Assembly (NCBI GenBank): GCA_963667425.1 | Contig: OY763407.1 | Location: forward strand, 620,001 to 684,000 | DNA length: 64,000 bases | Direction: 5' to 3' | Source: G963667425 sp963667425 [NCBI: bacterium] | Lineage (GTDB): Bacteria > UBP6 > UBA1177 | Notes under the pieces: model-generated | What the model was told of the DNA's origin: nothing | What the model saw: the letters and a program-made list of their open reading frames with translations, nothing else | Database searches by the model: none | Shown here: positions 17,824-25,296 of the stretch, in pieces | Numbering within the stretch: position 1 is the first letter of the stretch | Layout: each line of letters begins with the position of its first letter | Position numbers and translations under genes: made by a program

Positions 17824-17972
17824 TTTAAAGACCTCCATTAAAAAATAAACCATCTATATATATCGATAAAAAATAAAATGTAAAGAAAGTCTAAAAAAAT
17901 GCAAATAAAAGTAATAAAGACTTTTTATTGTTTTAGAAAACAGTTAAACCGTGAGATTTGTTTGTTTTTTTA

Positions 17973-18000
17973 TTGACAAAAAATGTGTCAGTGATAAATT
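17973..18000 (+). promoter_or_regulatory. Sigma-70-like promoter for the SBBP lipoprotein
   Basis: TTGACA (17973-17978), 16-base spacer, TAAATT (17995-18000), 55 bases before the ATG at 18055; AAGGAG lies directly before that start. Confidence 0.6.
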
Positions 18001-18054
18001 GCCGAGATACTAGATGTCATTGTTTTACATATTAAACGTATATAAGGAGAAGAA

Positions 18055-19677
18055 ATGCGTGAATTATTTGTTTTGATCTTATGCATAGCTTTAATAATGA
18101 TAAGCTGTGATGACAGTACGACAAAAACTAAAAACGACACAGACACAATCAGCGACATGGATGTCGTAGAGCCGGATACAGATTCCGTAGAACCAGACGA
18201 GGATGCTGTAACTCCCGATTCAGAGCCGGATGCTGAAAACGATATTGATGAAATTGAACCTGACGAAGATGTTGTAACTCCTGATTCAGAGCTGGACACG
18301 GAAGTTGATGGAGATTCAGTTGAACCGGATTCAGAGCCTGACGAGGATTTCGTACCTGAATGTGAAGAAGGTGAAACAAAAACTGGAACGGGCAAGATTT
18401 CAACATGTAAAAACGGCAGATGGAAAATTGTAAGGCAAACTGTTATGTATGGAGCAGAAAGTGGTGACTACGGTTTTTCAACGGCGGTAGATAAGAGCGG
18501 TAACATTTACGCTTCAGGCTGGACTGATGGTGATGTTGATGGAGACGGCAGTGGAACAAACCTTGGAAGCTATGATGTCTTTGTCGTTAAATTTGATTCA
18601 GCCGGATCTATTCAGTGGATAAAACAGTTCGGAACAGAATCCTCTGAAACAGTTGGTTACTCATCATTAGCTTTGGATAATAGCGGTAATATTTATGTTA
18701 CAGGCTACACACTAGGAGATATTGATGGAGATGGCAGCGGAACAAATCTTGGAAGCTCAGATGTTTTTATTGTTAAACTTAATTCAACCGGGGAAATAAA
18801 GCTTGCAAAACAGTTTGGAAGTGCTGGAGCAGATTTTCAAGCCTCTTTGGCAGTTGACGGAACCGGCAATATCTATATCGGAGGTTACACTGAAGGAAAT
18901 ATTGAAGGAACAAATGCAGGCTATGATGATGCTTTTGTTGCAAAACTTAATGCTTCAGGAGAAGTTCAGTGGGTAAAACAGCTTGGAACCACGAGATTGG
19001 ATAGAGCCGAAGCATTGGGTGTTGACAGTAGCGGCAATGTTTATGCTGCCGGTTTCACTATTGGCGATATTGACGGCGATGGAGCTGGAACAAATTTAGG
19101 AAATAAAGATGCTTTTATAGTTAAATATGACGCATCAGGAGAGCTTAAATGGATTAAACAGTTTGGAACAGATACTGTGGACGAAAATATCTCTCTTGCA
19201 ATAGATAAAAATGACAAAGTCTATGTTACAGGTACAACACAAGGTGATATTGATGGAGAAGAAGGTAGCGAAACAAATGCAGGAATTACCGATATCTTTG
19301 TCGTAAAGTTTGATTCGGATGGTACAGTGCTTATGGCAAGAGAATTTGGAACAGAAGGACAGGAAAACATGAACTCAGTTGCAGTTGCAGATAGCGGAAA
19401 TATCTATTTCACCGGTCTTATTTATGAAGGAGATATGACAGGCTCCTGCGGCGGCACAGGTTTTGGACACTTTGATGTTTTTGTTTTAAAGCTTGACACA
19501 GCCGGAGTTTTCACACCGATAATGCAGTATGGTTCCAGTTTTGAAGACAGGGGAAATTCAATTGCATTGGATAGTAATGAAAATATTTATATCTCAGGCT
19601 ACACTAAAGGAGCGTTTGACTCCTTGACAAATGCCGGAGAAGCAGACGCATTCCTTTCAATAATACCAGCTGAGTAG
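18055..19677 (+). CDS. SBBP beta-propeller lipoprotein with acidic tether
   Basis: A 540-residue surface lipoprotein. The signal peptide ends at MISC (Cys about 17) followed by DD. Residues about 20-100 form an acidic tether (EPDEDVVTPDSE-type repeats). A short Cys segment (ECEEGETKTG to CKNGRWK) precedes seven repeats with the pattern SGNIYVTGYT..GD.DG...TNLGS.DVFVVKFDS.G...W.KQFGT, the SBBP (beta-propeller) repeat. Seven copies would close a seven-bladed propeller. Some blades carry DVDGDGSGT, a calcium-loop-like Asp pattern. The C-terminus ends in FLSIIPAE, shared with the paralogues at 19778 and 47086. Function is unknown; adhesion or ligand binding is a guess. Confidence 0.8.
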   Translation: MRELFVLILCIALIMISCDDSTTKTKNDTDTISDMDVVEPDTDSVEPDEDAVTPDSEPDAENDIDEIEPDEDVVTPDSELDTEVDGDSVEPDSEPDEDFVPECEEGETKTGTGKISTCKNGRWKIVRQTVMYGAESGDYGFSTAVDKSGNIYASGWTDGDVDGDGSGTNLGSYDVFVVKFDSAGSIQWIKQFGTESSETVGYSSLALDNSGNIYVTGYTLGDIDGDGSGTNLGSSDVFIVKLNSTGEIKLAKQFGSAGADFQASLAVDGTGNIYIGGYTEGNIEGTNAGYDDAFVAKLNASGEVQWVKQLGTTRLDRAEALGVDSSGNVYAAGFTIGDIDGDGAGTNLGNKDAFIVKYDASGELKWIKQFGTDTVDENISLAIDKNDKVYVTGTTQGDIDGEEGSETNAGITDIFVVKFDSDGTVLMAREFGTEGQENMNSVAVADSGNIYFTGLIYEGDMTGSCGGTGFGHFDVFVLKLDTAGVFTPIMQYGSSFEDRGNSIALDSNENIYISGYTKGAFDSLTNAGEADAFLSIIPAE

Positions 19678-19715
19678 TCTTAAACCTATCTAAAAGCTTT
19701 TAATTACAGATAAAA

Positions 19716-19743
19716 TTGACAACATATTTTATCTCAATATATC
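19716..19743 (+). promoter_or_regulatory. Sigma-70-like promoter for the second SBBP lipoprotein
   Basis: TTGACA (19716-19721), 16-base spacer, TATATC (19738-19743), 35 bases before the ATG. TAAAAGCTTTTA at 19690-19701, a perfect palindrome, lies just before it. Confidence 0.6.
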
Positions 19744-19777
19744 TCATAAGCTATATTTACAAACTTAGGAGAATCAG

Positions 19778-21214
19778 ATGAAGTACCTCTTAACGGTTTT
19801 TGTTTTTTTACTTATGTTTATCGGATGTGATGATGCTTCACCATCAAAAAGTGATAGTGACATTACAGCACCTGACACTGAAACAGTAACAGATGCAGAC
19901 GAAGTAACTGATGCGGAAGTCGACGAAGAAAATGATGCAGATGAAACCATTGACACTGAAGTTGATGCAGATTCAGAAAATTCCGATACAGACTTTATTG
20001 CAGAATGCGAAGAAGGTGAGACAAAAAACATTAATTGCGGTCTCAACAACGCTGGAACGCAATCTCAGGTATGTAAAGACGGTAAGTGGATAGATAACGA
20101 TAACTGTAATGACCCGGACGAATGCACAAATGATGATACCCATGCAGTTGAAGGAACAGTATCAAGCTGCATAGATGGTAAGTGGAAATTTATAAGAAAG
20201 ACAGTTCAATTTGGAACAAGGAGTTCTGATGAAGGAAAATCTGTTGCTGTTGACAGCTTAGGCAACATTTATGTCGCAGGTGTAACATGTGGAGATCTTG
20301 ATGGAAACACAGATGCAGGATTGTATGATATTTTCCTTACAAAGTTTAATAGTAGCGGCGTAAAACAGTGGACTAAGCAGTATGGAACATTAACAGTTGA
20401 TTATGGAATCTCCATAGCAGTTGACAGCAATGGCAACATTTATGTTGCAGGTTATACATATGGCGCTTTTGATGGTTATACCAATGCCGGCAGCTATGAT
20501 ATCTTTCTTACAAAGTTCAGTTCAAGTGGTGAAAAACAGTGGACAAAGCAGTATGGAACATCAGTCTCTGAAAAAGTATCTTCAGTAGCAGTTGACAGCC
20601 TGGATAACATTTATGTTACAGGTTATACATCAGGCAGTTTTGATGGTTATACCAATGCCGGCAGCAATGATATCTTTCTTACAAAGTTCAGTTCAGATGG
20701 CACAAAAGAGTGGACTCAGCAGTATGGAACATCATCAAATGATTATGGGCAATCAATAGCCGTTGAGAGCTCAGATAACATTTATGTTGCAGGTTATACT
20801 GATGGCAGCTTTGATGGAAATACCAATGCCGGCAGTAATGATATCTTTCTTACAAAGTTTAACAGTAGCGGCGTAAAAGAGTGGACAAAGCAGTATGGAT
20901 CGTCATTAAATGATTATGGGCAATCCATAGCAATTGACAGCTCGGATAACATTTATATTGGAGGTTATACTGATGGCAGTCTTGATGGAAACACAAATGC
21001 AGGAGGAAGAGATGTTTTCCTTATAAAGTTTAACAGTTTCGGCACAAAAGTGTGGAATAAGCAGTATGGAACAGGAGCTGCTGATTCAGGATATTCAGTA
21101 GCAGTTGACAGCTTAGATAACATCTGCATTACCGGTACTACATCCGGCACTCTTGACGGCAATACAAACGCAGGAGATTATGACGTATTTCTTTCAATAA
21201 TACCAGCTGAGTAG
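19778..21214 (+). CDS. SBBP beta-propeller lipoprotein, paralogue with near-identical blades
   Basis: A 478-residue lipoprotein. Lipobox FIGC (Cys about 17) with DD is followed by an acidic tether (about 20-75), one complete Cys module (ECEEGETKNINCG to CNDPDEC) and a partial one, then six SBBP units of 57 residues. The units are almost the same at the DNA level (DGNTNAGSNDIFLTKFNSSG recurs), a sign of recent internal duplication or gene conversion. It ends in FLSIIPAE. The ribosome binding site (TTAGGAGAATCAG) is nearly the same as that of the paralogue at 47086-49104. It lies 100 bases after the first SBBP gene with its own promoter. Likely exposed on the cell surface; ligand unknown. Confidence 0.8.
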   Translation: MKYLLTVFVFLLMFIGCDDASPSKSDSDITAPDTETVTDADEVTDAEVDEENDADETIDTEVDADSENSDTDFIAECEEGETKNINCGLNNAGTQSQVCKDGKWIDNDNCNDPDECTNDDTHAVEGTVSSCIDGKWKFIRKTVQFGTRSSDEGKSVAVDSLGNIYVAGVTCGDLDGNTDAGLYDIFLTKFNSSGVKQWTKQYGTLTVDYGISIAVDSNGNIYVAGYTYGAFDGYTNAGSYDIFLTKFSSSGEKQWTKQYGTSVSEKVSSVAVDSLDNIYVTGYTSGSFDGYTNAGSNDIFLTKFSSDGTKEWTQQYGTSSNDYGQSIAVESSDNIYVAGYTDGSFDGNTNAGSNDIFLTKFNSSGVKEWTKQYGSSLNDYGQSIAIDSSDNIYIGGYTDGSLDGNTNAGGRDVFLIKFNSFGTKVWNKQYGTGAADSGYSVAVDSLDNICITGTTSGTLDGNTNAGDYDVFLSIIPAE

Positions 21215-21534
21215 TCTTAATTTCTTCCGCTTTTTCTTTACATCACTGCCTCATCGTCACAGATAGACAAAATTTTAAGGCGTTTTACCTTTACAACGTC
21301 ATGGGTGCAAAGAGAGGAAAGGCAAAGGAGCGTTGCAGAGCGATTTTTTCCGTACAGAAATGACACTGCGTCTGCCACGGAGCGTTTTTTTCCGTGCAGA
21401 AATGACACTGTGTCTGCCACGCACCATTTATTTCATTGCAGGCATGACATTGCTGCGCCGCTTAATGATTCTTTTGAGTGCGGGAATGACACTGCAACTG
21501 CCACTTACCATTTTTTTCATTGCAGGCATGACAT
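21192..21534. repeat. 343-bp dispersed repeat, copy A (3' end of an SBBP gene plus start of repeat array)
   Basis: This stretch, from the last codons of the SBBP gene through the first part of the 42-bp array, is repeated at 36508-36850 at constant offset with no insertion or deletion and only scattered mismatches. It is a large dispersed duplication. Confidence 0.88.
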
Positions 21535-21712
21535 TGCTGCACCGCTTAACGATTTTTTTGATTGCAGGCATGACGTTGCTGAGCCACTTAATGATTTTTT
21601 TGATTGCAGGCATGACGTTGCCGCACCGCTTAACGATTTTTTTGATTGCAGGCATGACATTGCTGAGCCGCTTAATGATTCTTTTTATTGCAGAAAAGGC
21701 ATTGTGTATTCT
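21334..21712. repeat. Array of nine 42-bp tandem repeats (REP-like)
   Basis: The core ATGAC (AAGGC in the last unit) recurs exactly every 42 bases at 21360, 21402, 21444, 21486, 21528, 21570, 21612, 21654 and 21696. Typical units contain GCAGGCATGACATTGCTGC, an imperfect dyad (GCAG..ATG.CAT..CTGC), then an AT-rich part with a T run. Because 42 is divisible by three, several frames on both strands stay open, producing apparent proteins of 14-residue repeats; I do not regard these as genes. GCGGGAATGAC resembles the ends of REP-type palindromes. It lies between the SBBP gene and the end of arcA. Possible roles are transcription termination of converging genes or a protein-binding array. Confidence 0.8.
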
Positions 21713-21772
21713 ACCTTGAATTTTAGTGATTAAAGAATTGATGTTTTCTATAGAAAGCTAGTGTTTATGAAA

Positions 21773-23041
21773 TTAATATTCCACAGGTTTTCTCTTAATC
21801 GGCATTGTCATGCAGCGGCATCCGCCTCCGCCTCTGCTTAGTTCCGAGCCTTCTATTGTAATTACGCATTTTGAATAGTCGGCAGGGTTTACTTTGTCTT
21901 CTATTACATCATCGGCGGCTATGATTTCAAATCCGTTTTTGTTAAGTTCATTTATTGTGTGAACATTTCTTTCATAACCGATTATTTTGCCTGGTGCAAT
22001 GGCAAAGAAGTTGGCTCCGCTGTGCCATTGTTCTCTCTTTTTTATCCAGAGGTCTTCTCTTCCGCCGCAGTATAATGGCTCCATTTCCATTCCAATTGAT
22101 GAAAGTGCTTTTACAATGCTGCTTCTGTACTGTATGGAGGATACTTTACCTCCTGAGAGAATGATTTGAACTGTCTGGTATTTGCTGTGACTGAATATAA
22201 CGGGATCATATATCATGCATTTGTCTTTATCCAGAAGGGTAAATACCATGTCAAGGTGTATGAAGGATTCAGGTTCTTCGGGAAGTTCCTGTACTATAAT
22301 GTGAAAATCCTTTTCATAGCTTTTTGATTTGTATTTATCAATGAGTATATCTATCGCCTGAGATGTTGTTCTGCTGCCCATTCCGATTATAAGGATGTTA
22401 TCTGCCGCAACAAGCAGGTCTCCGCCTTCCAGCATTGTTCTGTTGTTGTTTATTTCAGATTTGAGGGTAAATGTCTTTGTCGAGAAGGCCGGATGAAAGT
22501 CAAAGATTGCTTTCATTATTATTGATTCGCGCTCTCTCACTTTGTTTGCCATTTTGCCGATTATAACGTTGTCAAAAACGGTCATTGAGGCATCTCTTGT
22601 AAAAAAGAAGTTATGCAGCGGTCTCAAAACGTATCTTGATTTGTCGAGAAAGCCTGTAAGCGTATCTTTTTCCATTGGTATGCCTTCAAAAATCTGAGTT
22701 GCTAGCTTTTGCGGTTCATCTATGGAAAATGCCGATTTCTTTAAGACAGGATTCTGTTCGTTTTTTATTATTGTATCAATGAGATTGTTTTTTATTGCAT
22801 CATTTTTGAATATGTCTGCAAGCAGATCTTTCGGATCATATACGTTGCAGATTTTTGAAAGTACGCCGTGCAGCTGGCTATGTTCCCTGGATGCTATGGA
22901 TAAGTTTAAGATATCACTGTAAAGAGCTCTCTCAGCGTTTTCAGGGGTCATGTTCTCGATTTCCATTCCTGGTTTGTGAACAATAACTCCTTCCAGTTCT
23001 CCAATCTCTGAATTCACCATCAGAGACATGCTTTTACTCAT
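21773..23041 (-). CDS. arcA: Arginine deiminase
   Basis: A 422-residue arginine deiminase, converting arginine to citrulline and ammonia, the first step of the ADI pathway for ATP generation and acid resistance. Family marks are EIGELEGVIVHKPG at the start, FFTRDAS near 158, LEGGDLL near 205 (active-site Glu/Asp), FIHLDMVFTLLD near 260 (catalytic His), and the C-terminal nucleophile region RGGGGCRCMTMP near 405. Length is typical (about 410-420). GCGGAGG precedes the ATG. No carbamate kinase or ornithine carbamoyltransferase gene is nearby, so the pathway would need genes elsewhere. P5C dehydrogenase at 38758 is a possible downstream enzyme for the ornithine carbon. Confidence 0.93.
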   Translation of the reverse strand: MSKSMSLMVNSEIGELEGVIVHKPGMEIENMTPENAERALYSDILNLSIASREHSQLHGVLSKICNVYDPKDLLADIFKNDAIKNNLIDTIIKNEQNPVLKKSAFSIDEPQKLATQIFEGIPMEKDTLTGFLDKSRYVLRPLHNFFFTRDASMTVFDNVIIGKMANKVRERESIIMKAIFDFHPAFSTKTFTLKSEINNNRTMLEGGDLLVAADNILIIGMGSRTTSQAIDILIDKYKSKSYEKDFHIIVQELPEEPESFIHLDMVFTLLDKDKCMIYDPVIFSHSKYQTVQIILSGGKVSSIQYRSSIVKALSSIGMEMEPLYCGGREDLWIKKREQWHSGANFFAIAPGKIIGYERNVHTINELNKNGFEIIAADDVIEDKVNPADYSKCVITIEGSELSRGGGGCRCMTMPIKRKPVEY

Positions 23042-23200
23042 AAAACCTCCGCATTGTTAAAAAGCTTAAATCGGATGGGACTATACTTAAAAGGGCTCTT
23101 CAGGTCAAATTCTTCTTTTCTGAATCGTTTTTTGGATTAATTTTATATCTCTCTTACTAAAACCTTGTTTCAAAAGATGATTTCTGTTAATATTCCGCCT

Positions 23201-23898
23201 ATGAAAGTATTGATTCTTGTCTTTACAGTAGTTTTTATCACACTATCATGTGCAACTCAACGGTATGGTGTATATCATAAGGTTGAAAAGGGTGAAACGC
23301 TGTACGGAATTGCCGGTAAGTATCAGATAAAAGTTGACAAACTGAAAGAAGTAAATAGTATCGACGACGAAAAGTCACTTAAGGTAGGGCGCTATCTTCT
23401 GATACCTGATGTCAAGGCTCCTGAAAATGTGACTGACTCGGTTCCTTCAAATAAGAATAAAGAATCTTCAACGTCTTTTGTAAAAAAGCCTGCCGATAAT
23501 AAAGGAAACGAAAAGGTTTCTTCGTCTGTCAAATTTGACTGGCCTGTTGATGGAGTTGTTACATCGCTGTTTGGTCCGAGAAACGGAAAAATGCATGAAG
23601 GAATAGATATCGGTGTTCCTGTCGGAAGAACGATAACGGCTTCGGCAAATGGGAAGGTTATATTTTCCGGTACACACGGCGGTTACGGTAAGGTAATTAT
23701 CATTCAGCATAAAGATGGTTATGTTACAATTTATGCTCATAACAGCAAGCTTCTGAAAAAAGAGGGTGAATCGGTAAAGAAAGGCGAGAAGATAGCTGTT
23801 TCAGGTAAAACAGGGCGCGCAACTGGTCCTCATCTCCATTTTGAGATACGAAAGAACAGTAAACCTGTTGATCCTTTGAAGTATTTGCCCGGTAAAGT

Positions 23899-23908
<10 letters not shown>
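23201..23908 (+). CDS. LysM/M23 peptidase lipoprotein (NlpD-like)
   Basis: A 235-residue lipoprotein from the ATG at 23201. The signal peptide ends at TLSC (Cys 17). One LysM domain follows (VYHKVEKGETLYGIA to GRYLLIP, about 25-68), then a polar linker, then a LytM/M23 domain (about 115-230) with HEGIDIGVP, YAHNSKL and the zinc-site HLHFEIR. The first motif reads HEGIDIG; the HLH and HxxxD ligands appear intact, so it could be an active endopeptidase or, like NlpD, an amidase activator. In-frame ATG (23177) and TTG (23165) starts exist and none has a good ribosome binding site, so the start is uncertain. The stop codon lies inside the tRNA-Arg gene. Confidence 0.87.
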
Positions 23909-23975
<67 letters not shown>

Positions 23976-24097
23976 TCTTTTTAATATATTTAATCATTTT
24001 TTAGATGTTTTTGAATCAGTTACGAAAACGTTTGAAGTTTCTGTAGATGCCTTTATCCTTTTTTCAAATCCACACGCAGAATTACACGCATAAAAGT

Positions 24098-24877
24098 TTA
24101 GATTTTCTCAGGTTGAACCGGTGTTTCCTTTTCTTCTTTTTCTCTTTTCTCTTTAAGCTGTTTTATATATTTCAACTCATTGTTAGATACTCTGTCATCT
24201 GAATCGATTTTAAGACATTTTTTATAGATTTCCTCAGCTTCCTCAAGTTTTCCAAGTTCTATCAGTGAAAAAGCTTTGCCTCTCATGGCTCTTGTAAGAT
24301 GTTCTTCTTTACTGTTTTCGGAAGAATATTCTTCAGCAGCCTTTTCTGCTTTTTCAAATATTGTAACTGCTTCTTCCCATTTTTTCTCAGCATGTAATAC
24401 ATGACCTAATGCAGAAAGATATTGAGAATTTGTAGGCGTCATTTCTATTGCTTTTTCTATAAAGGTTCCTGCTTCTGTATATTTTTTTTCTCCGGTGTAG
24501 TAGTAGCCTTTTAAAAAATATGCATCTGCATAAAAATCAGGAAGAATGTAGATGGATTCCGGTTTTTTCTCTTTTGCGAGTGCCAGAAGATAATCTGTTT
24601 CCTTTTTATTTCTGGCGGAATAGATGATTCTCCCTTCTTTCGTATATGTCTTTTCAAAATAACTTATTATCGGGTCAATATCGTTTGTTACACTTTTTTC
24701 ACTAACTCCTGATTCAATTCTTTCCATAATTTCCATGATGGTGACAGAGTATTCTTTTTCAAGAGCCTTTTTTTCTTCCTTTGTTGATATTACATCTTTT
24801 GATGTTGCACATCCTGAAAGGAAAACAGATGCTGAAGTAAGTGCTGTGATAAGAAAAATCTTAACATTTAGTCTCAT
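24098..24877 (-). CDS. TPR-repeat lipoprotein
   Basis: A 259-residue lipoprotein. The signal peptide ends at FLSGC (Cys about 23). The mature part is helical with tetratricopeptide repeats from about residue 115: AYFLKGYYYTGEKKYTEAGTF, TNSQYLSALGHVLHAEKKW, and MRGKAFSLIELGKLEEAEEIY. The final 20 residues are Glu/Lys-rich. TPR lipoproteins act as scaffolds in outer-membrane or cell-division complexes; no partner is identifiable here. AAGGAG lies before the ATG. It stands alone on its strand, with tRNA-Arg convergent on one side and a PqqD-like gene 92 bases upstream. Confidence 0.8.
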   Translation of the reverse strand: MRLNVKIFLITALTSASVFLSGCATSKDVISTKEEKKALEKEYSVTIMEIMERIESGVSEKSVTNDIDPIISYFEKTYTKEGRIIYSARNKKETDYLLALAKEKKPESIYILPDFYADAYFLKGYYYTGEKKYTEAGTFIEKAIEMTPTNSQYLSALGHVLHAEKKWEEAVTIFEKAEKAAEEYSSENSKEEHLTRAMRGKAFSLIELGKLEEAEEIYKKCLKIDSDDRVSNNELKYIKQLKEKREKEEKETPVQPEKI

Positions 24878-24969
24878 CTTTATCTCCTTGGTAATAAAAT
24901 TCTATTTAGGTTAGCATTGTTGGATAAAAAATCAATTATTTGTTTAAAGAAAGATAGTTGCGGAGTTTA

Positions 24970-25296
24970 TCAGGCAGTTTTCTTTTTGTTGAGTTTTATT
25001 ATTCCGTGTCTCATTATTATGTTTATGAATTCGCAGAATGCATTTATTTCCTTTTTGTCGTCGCTTTTTTTGGAGATGGTTGAGAATATTTCATAAAGAT
25101 CTTTTTTTCCATCGATTTTGCTTATTACATGTCTGCTTTTGTGGTCTATTTTAATTGTTGATCTTACCGGTCTTTTAAGGAGAAGGTAAAATATTTTATC
25201 TGCCAGCGAGTTTCTTTTTATTACTATTGTATCATCAAGTAGTTCTATGTTTTTTTTAAATTCCGGTATATAGTCTAAAAAATTATTGTTTCCCAT
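24970..25296 (-). CDS. Small PqqD-like protein
   Basis: A 108-residue protein. The middle (STIKIDHKSRHVISKIDGKKDLYEIFSTI, in two parts near residues 48-76) follows the PqqD pattern of a beta hairpin, an invariant-type IDG turn and a helix; PqqD-family proteins are peptide chaperones that hold RiPP precursors for radical SAM enzymes, and PqqD-like domains also occur in unrelated transport or regulatory settings. No precursor peptide or radical SAM partner is adjacent. Its ATG overlaps the stop of mutS2 by one base (TAATG), so the two are translationally coupled. Assignment is by pattern only. Confidence 0.5.
   Translation of the reverse strand: MGNNNFLDYIPEFKKNIELLDDTIVIKRNSLADKIFYLLLKRPVRSTIKIDHKSRHVISKIDGKKDLYEIFSTISKKSDDKKEINAFCEFINIIMRHGIIKLNKKKTA

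Noticed and set aside
21334-21712. Possible CRISPR array
   Set aside because: The 42-bp units are contiguous and similar throughout, with no unique spacers, and no cas gene is in the window.
21305-21733. Two long overlapping plus-strand open frames and a minus-strand frame in the repeat array
   Set aside because: They exist only because the repeat length is a multiple of three; several frames stay open at once, none has a proper ribosome binding site, and the residues are simple 14-residue repeats.
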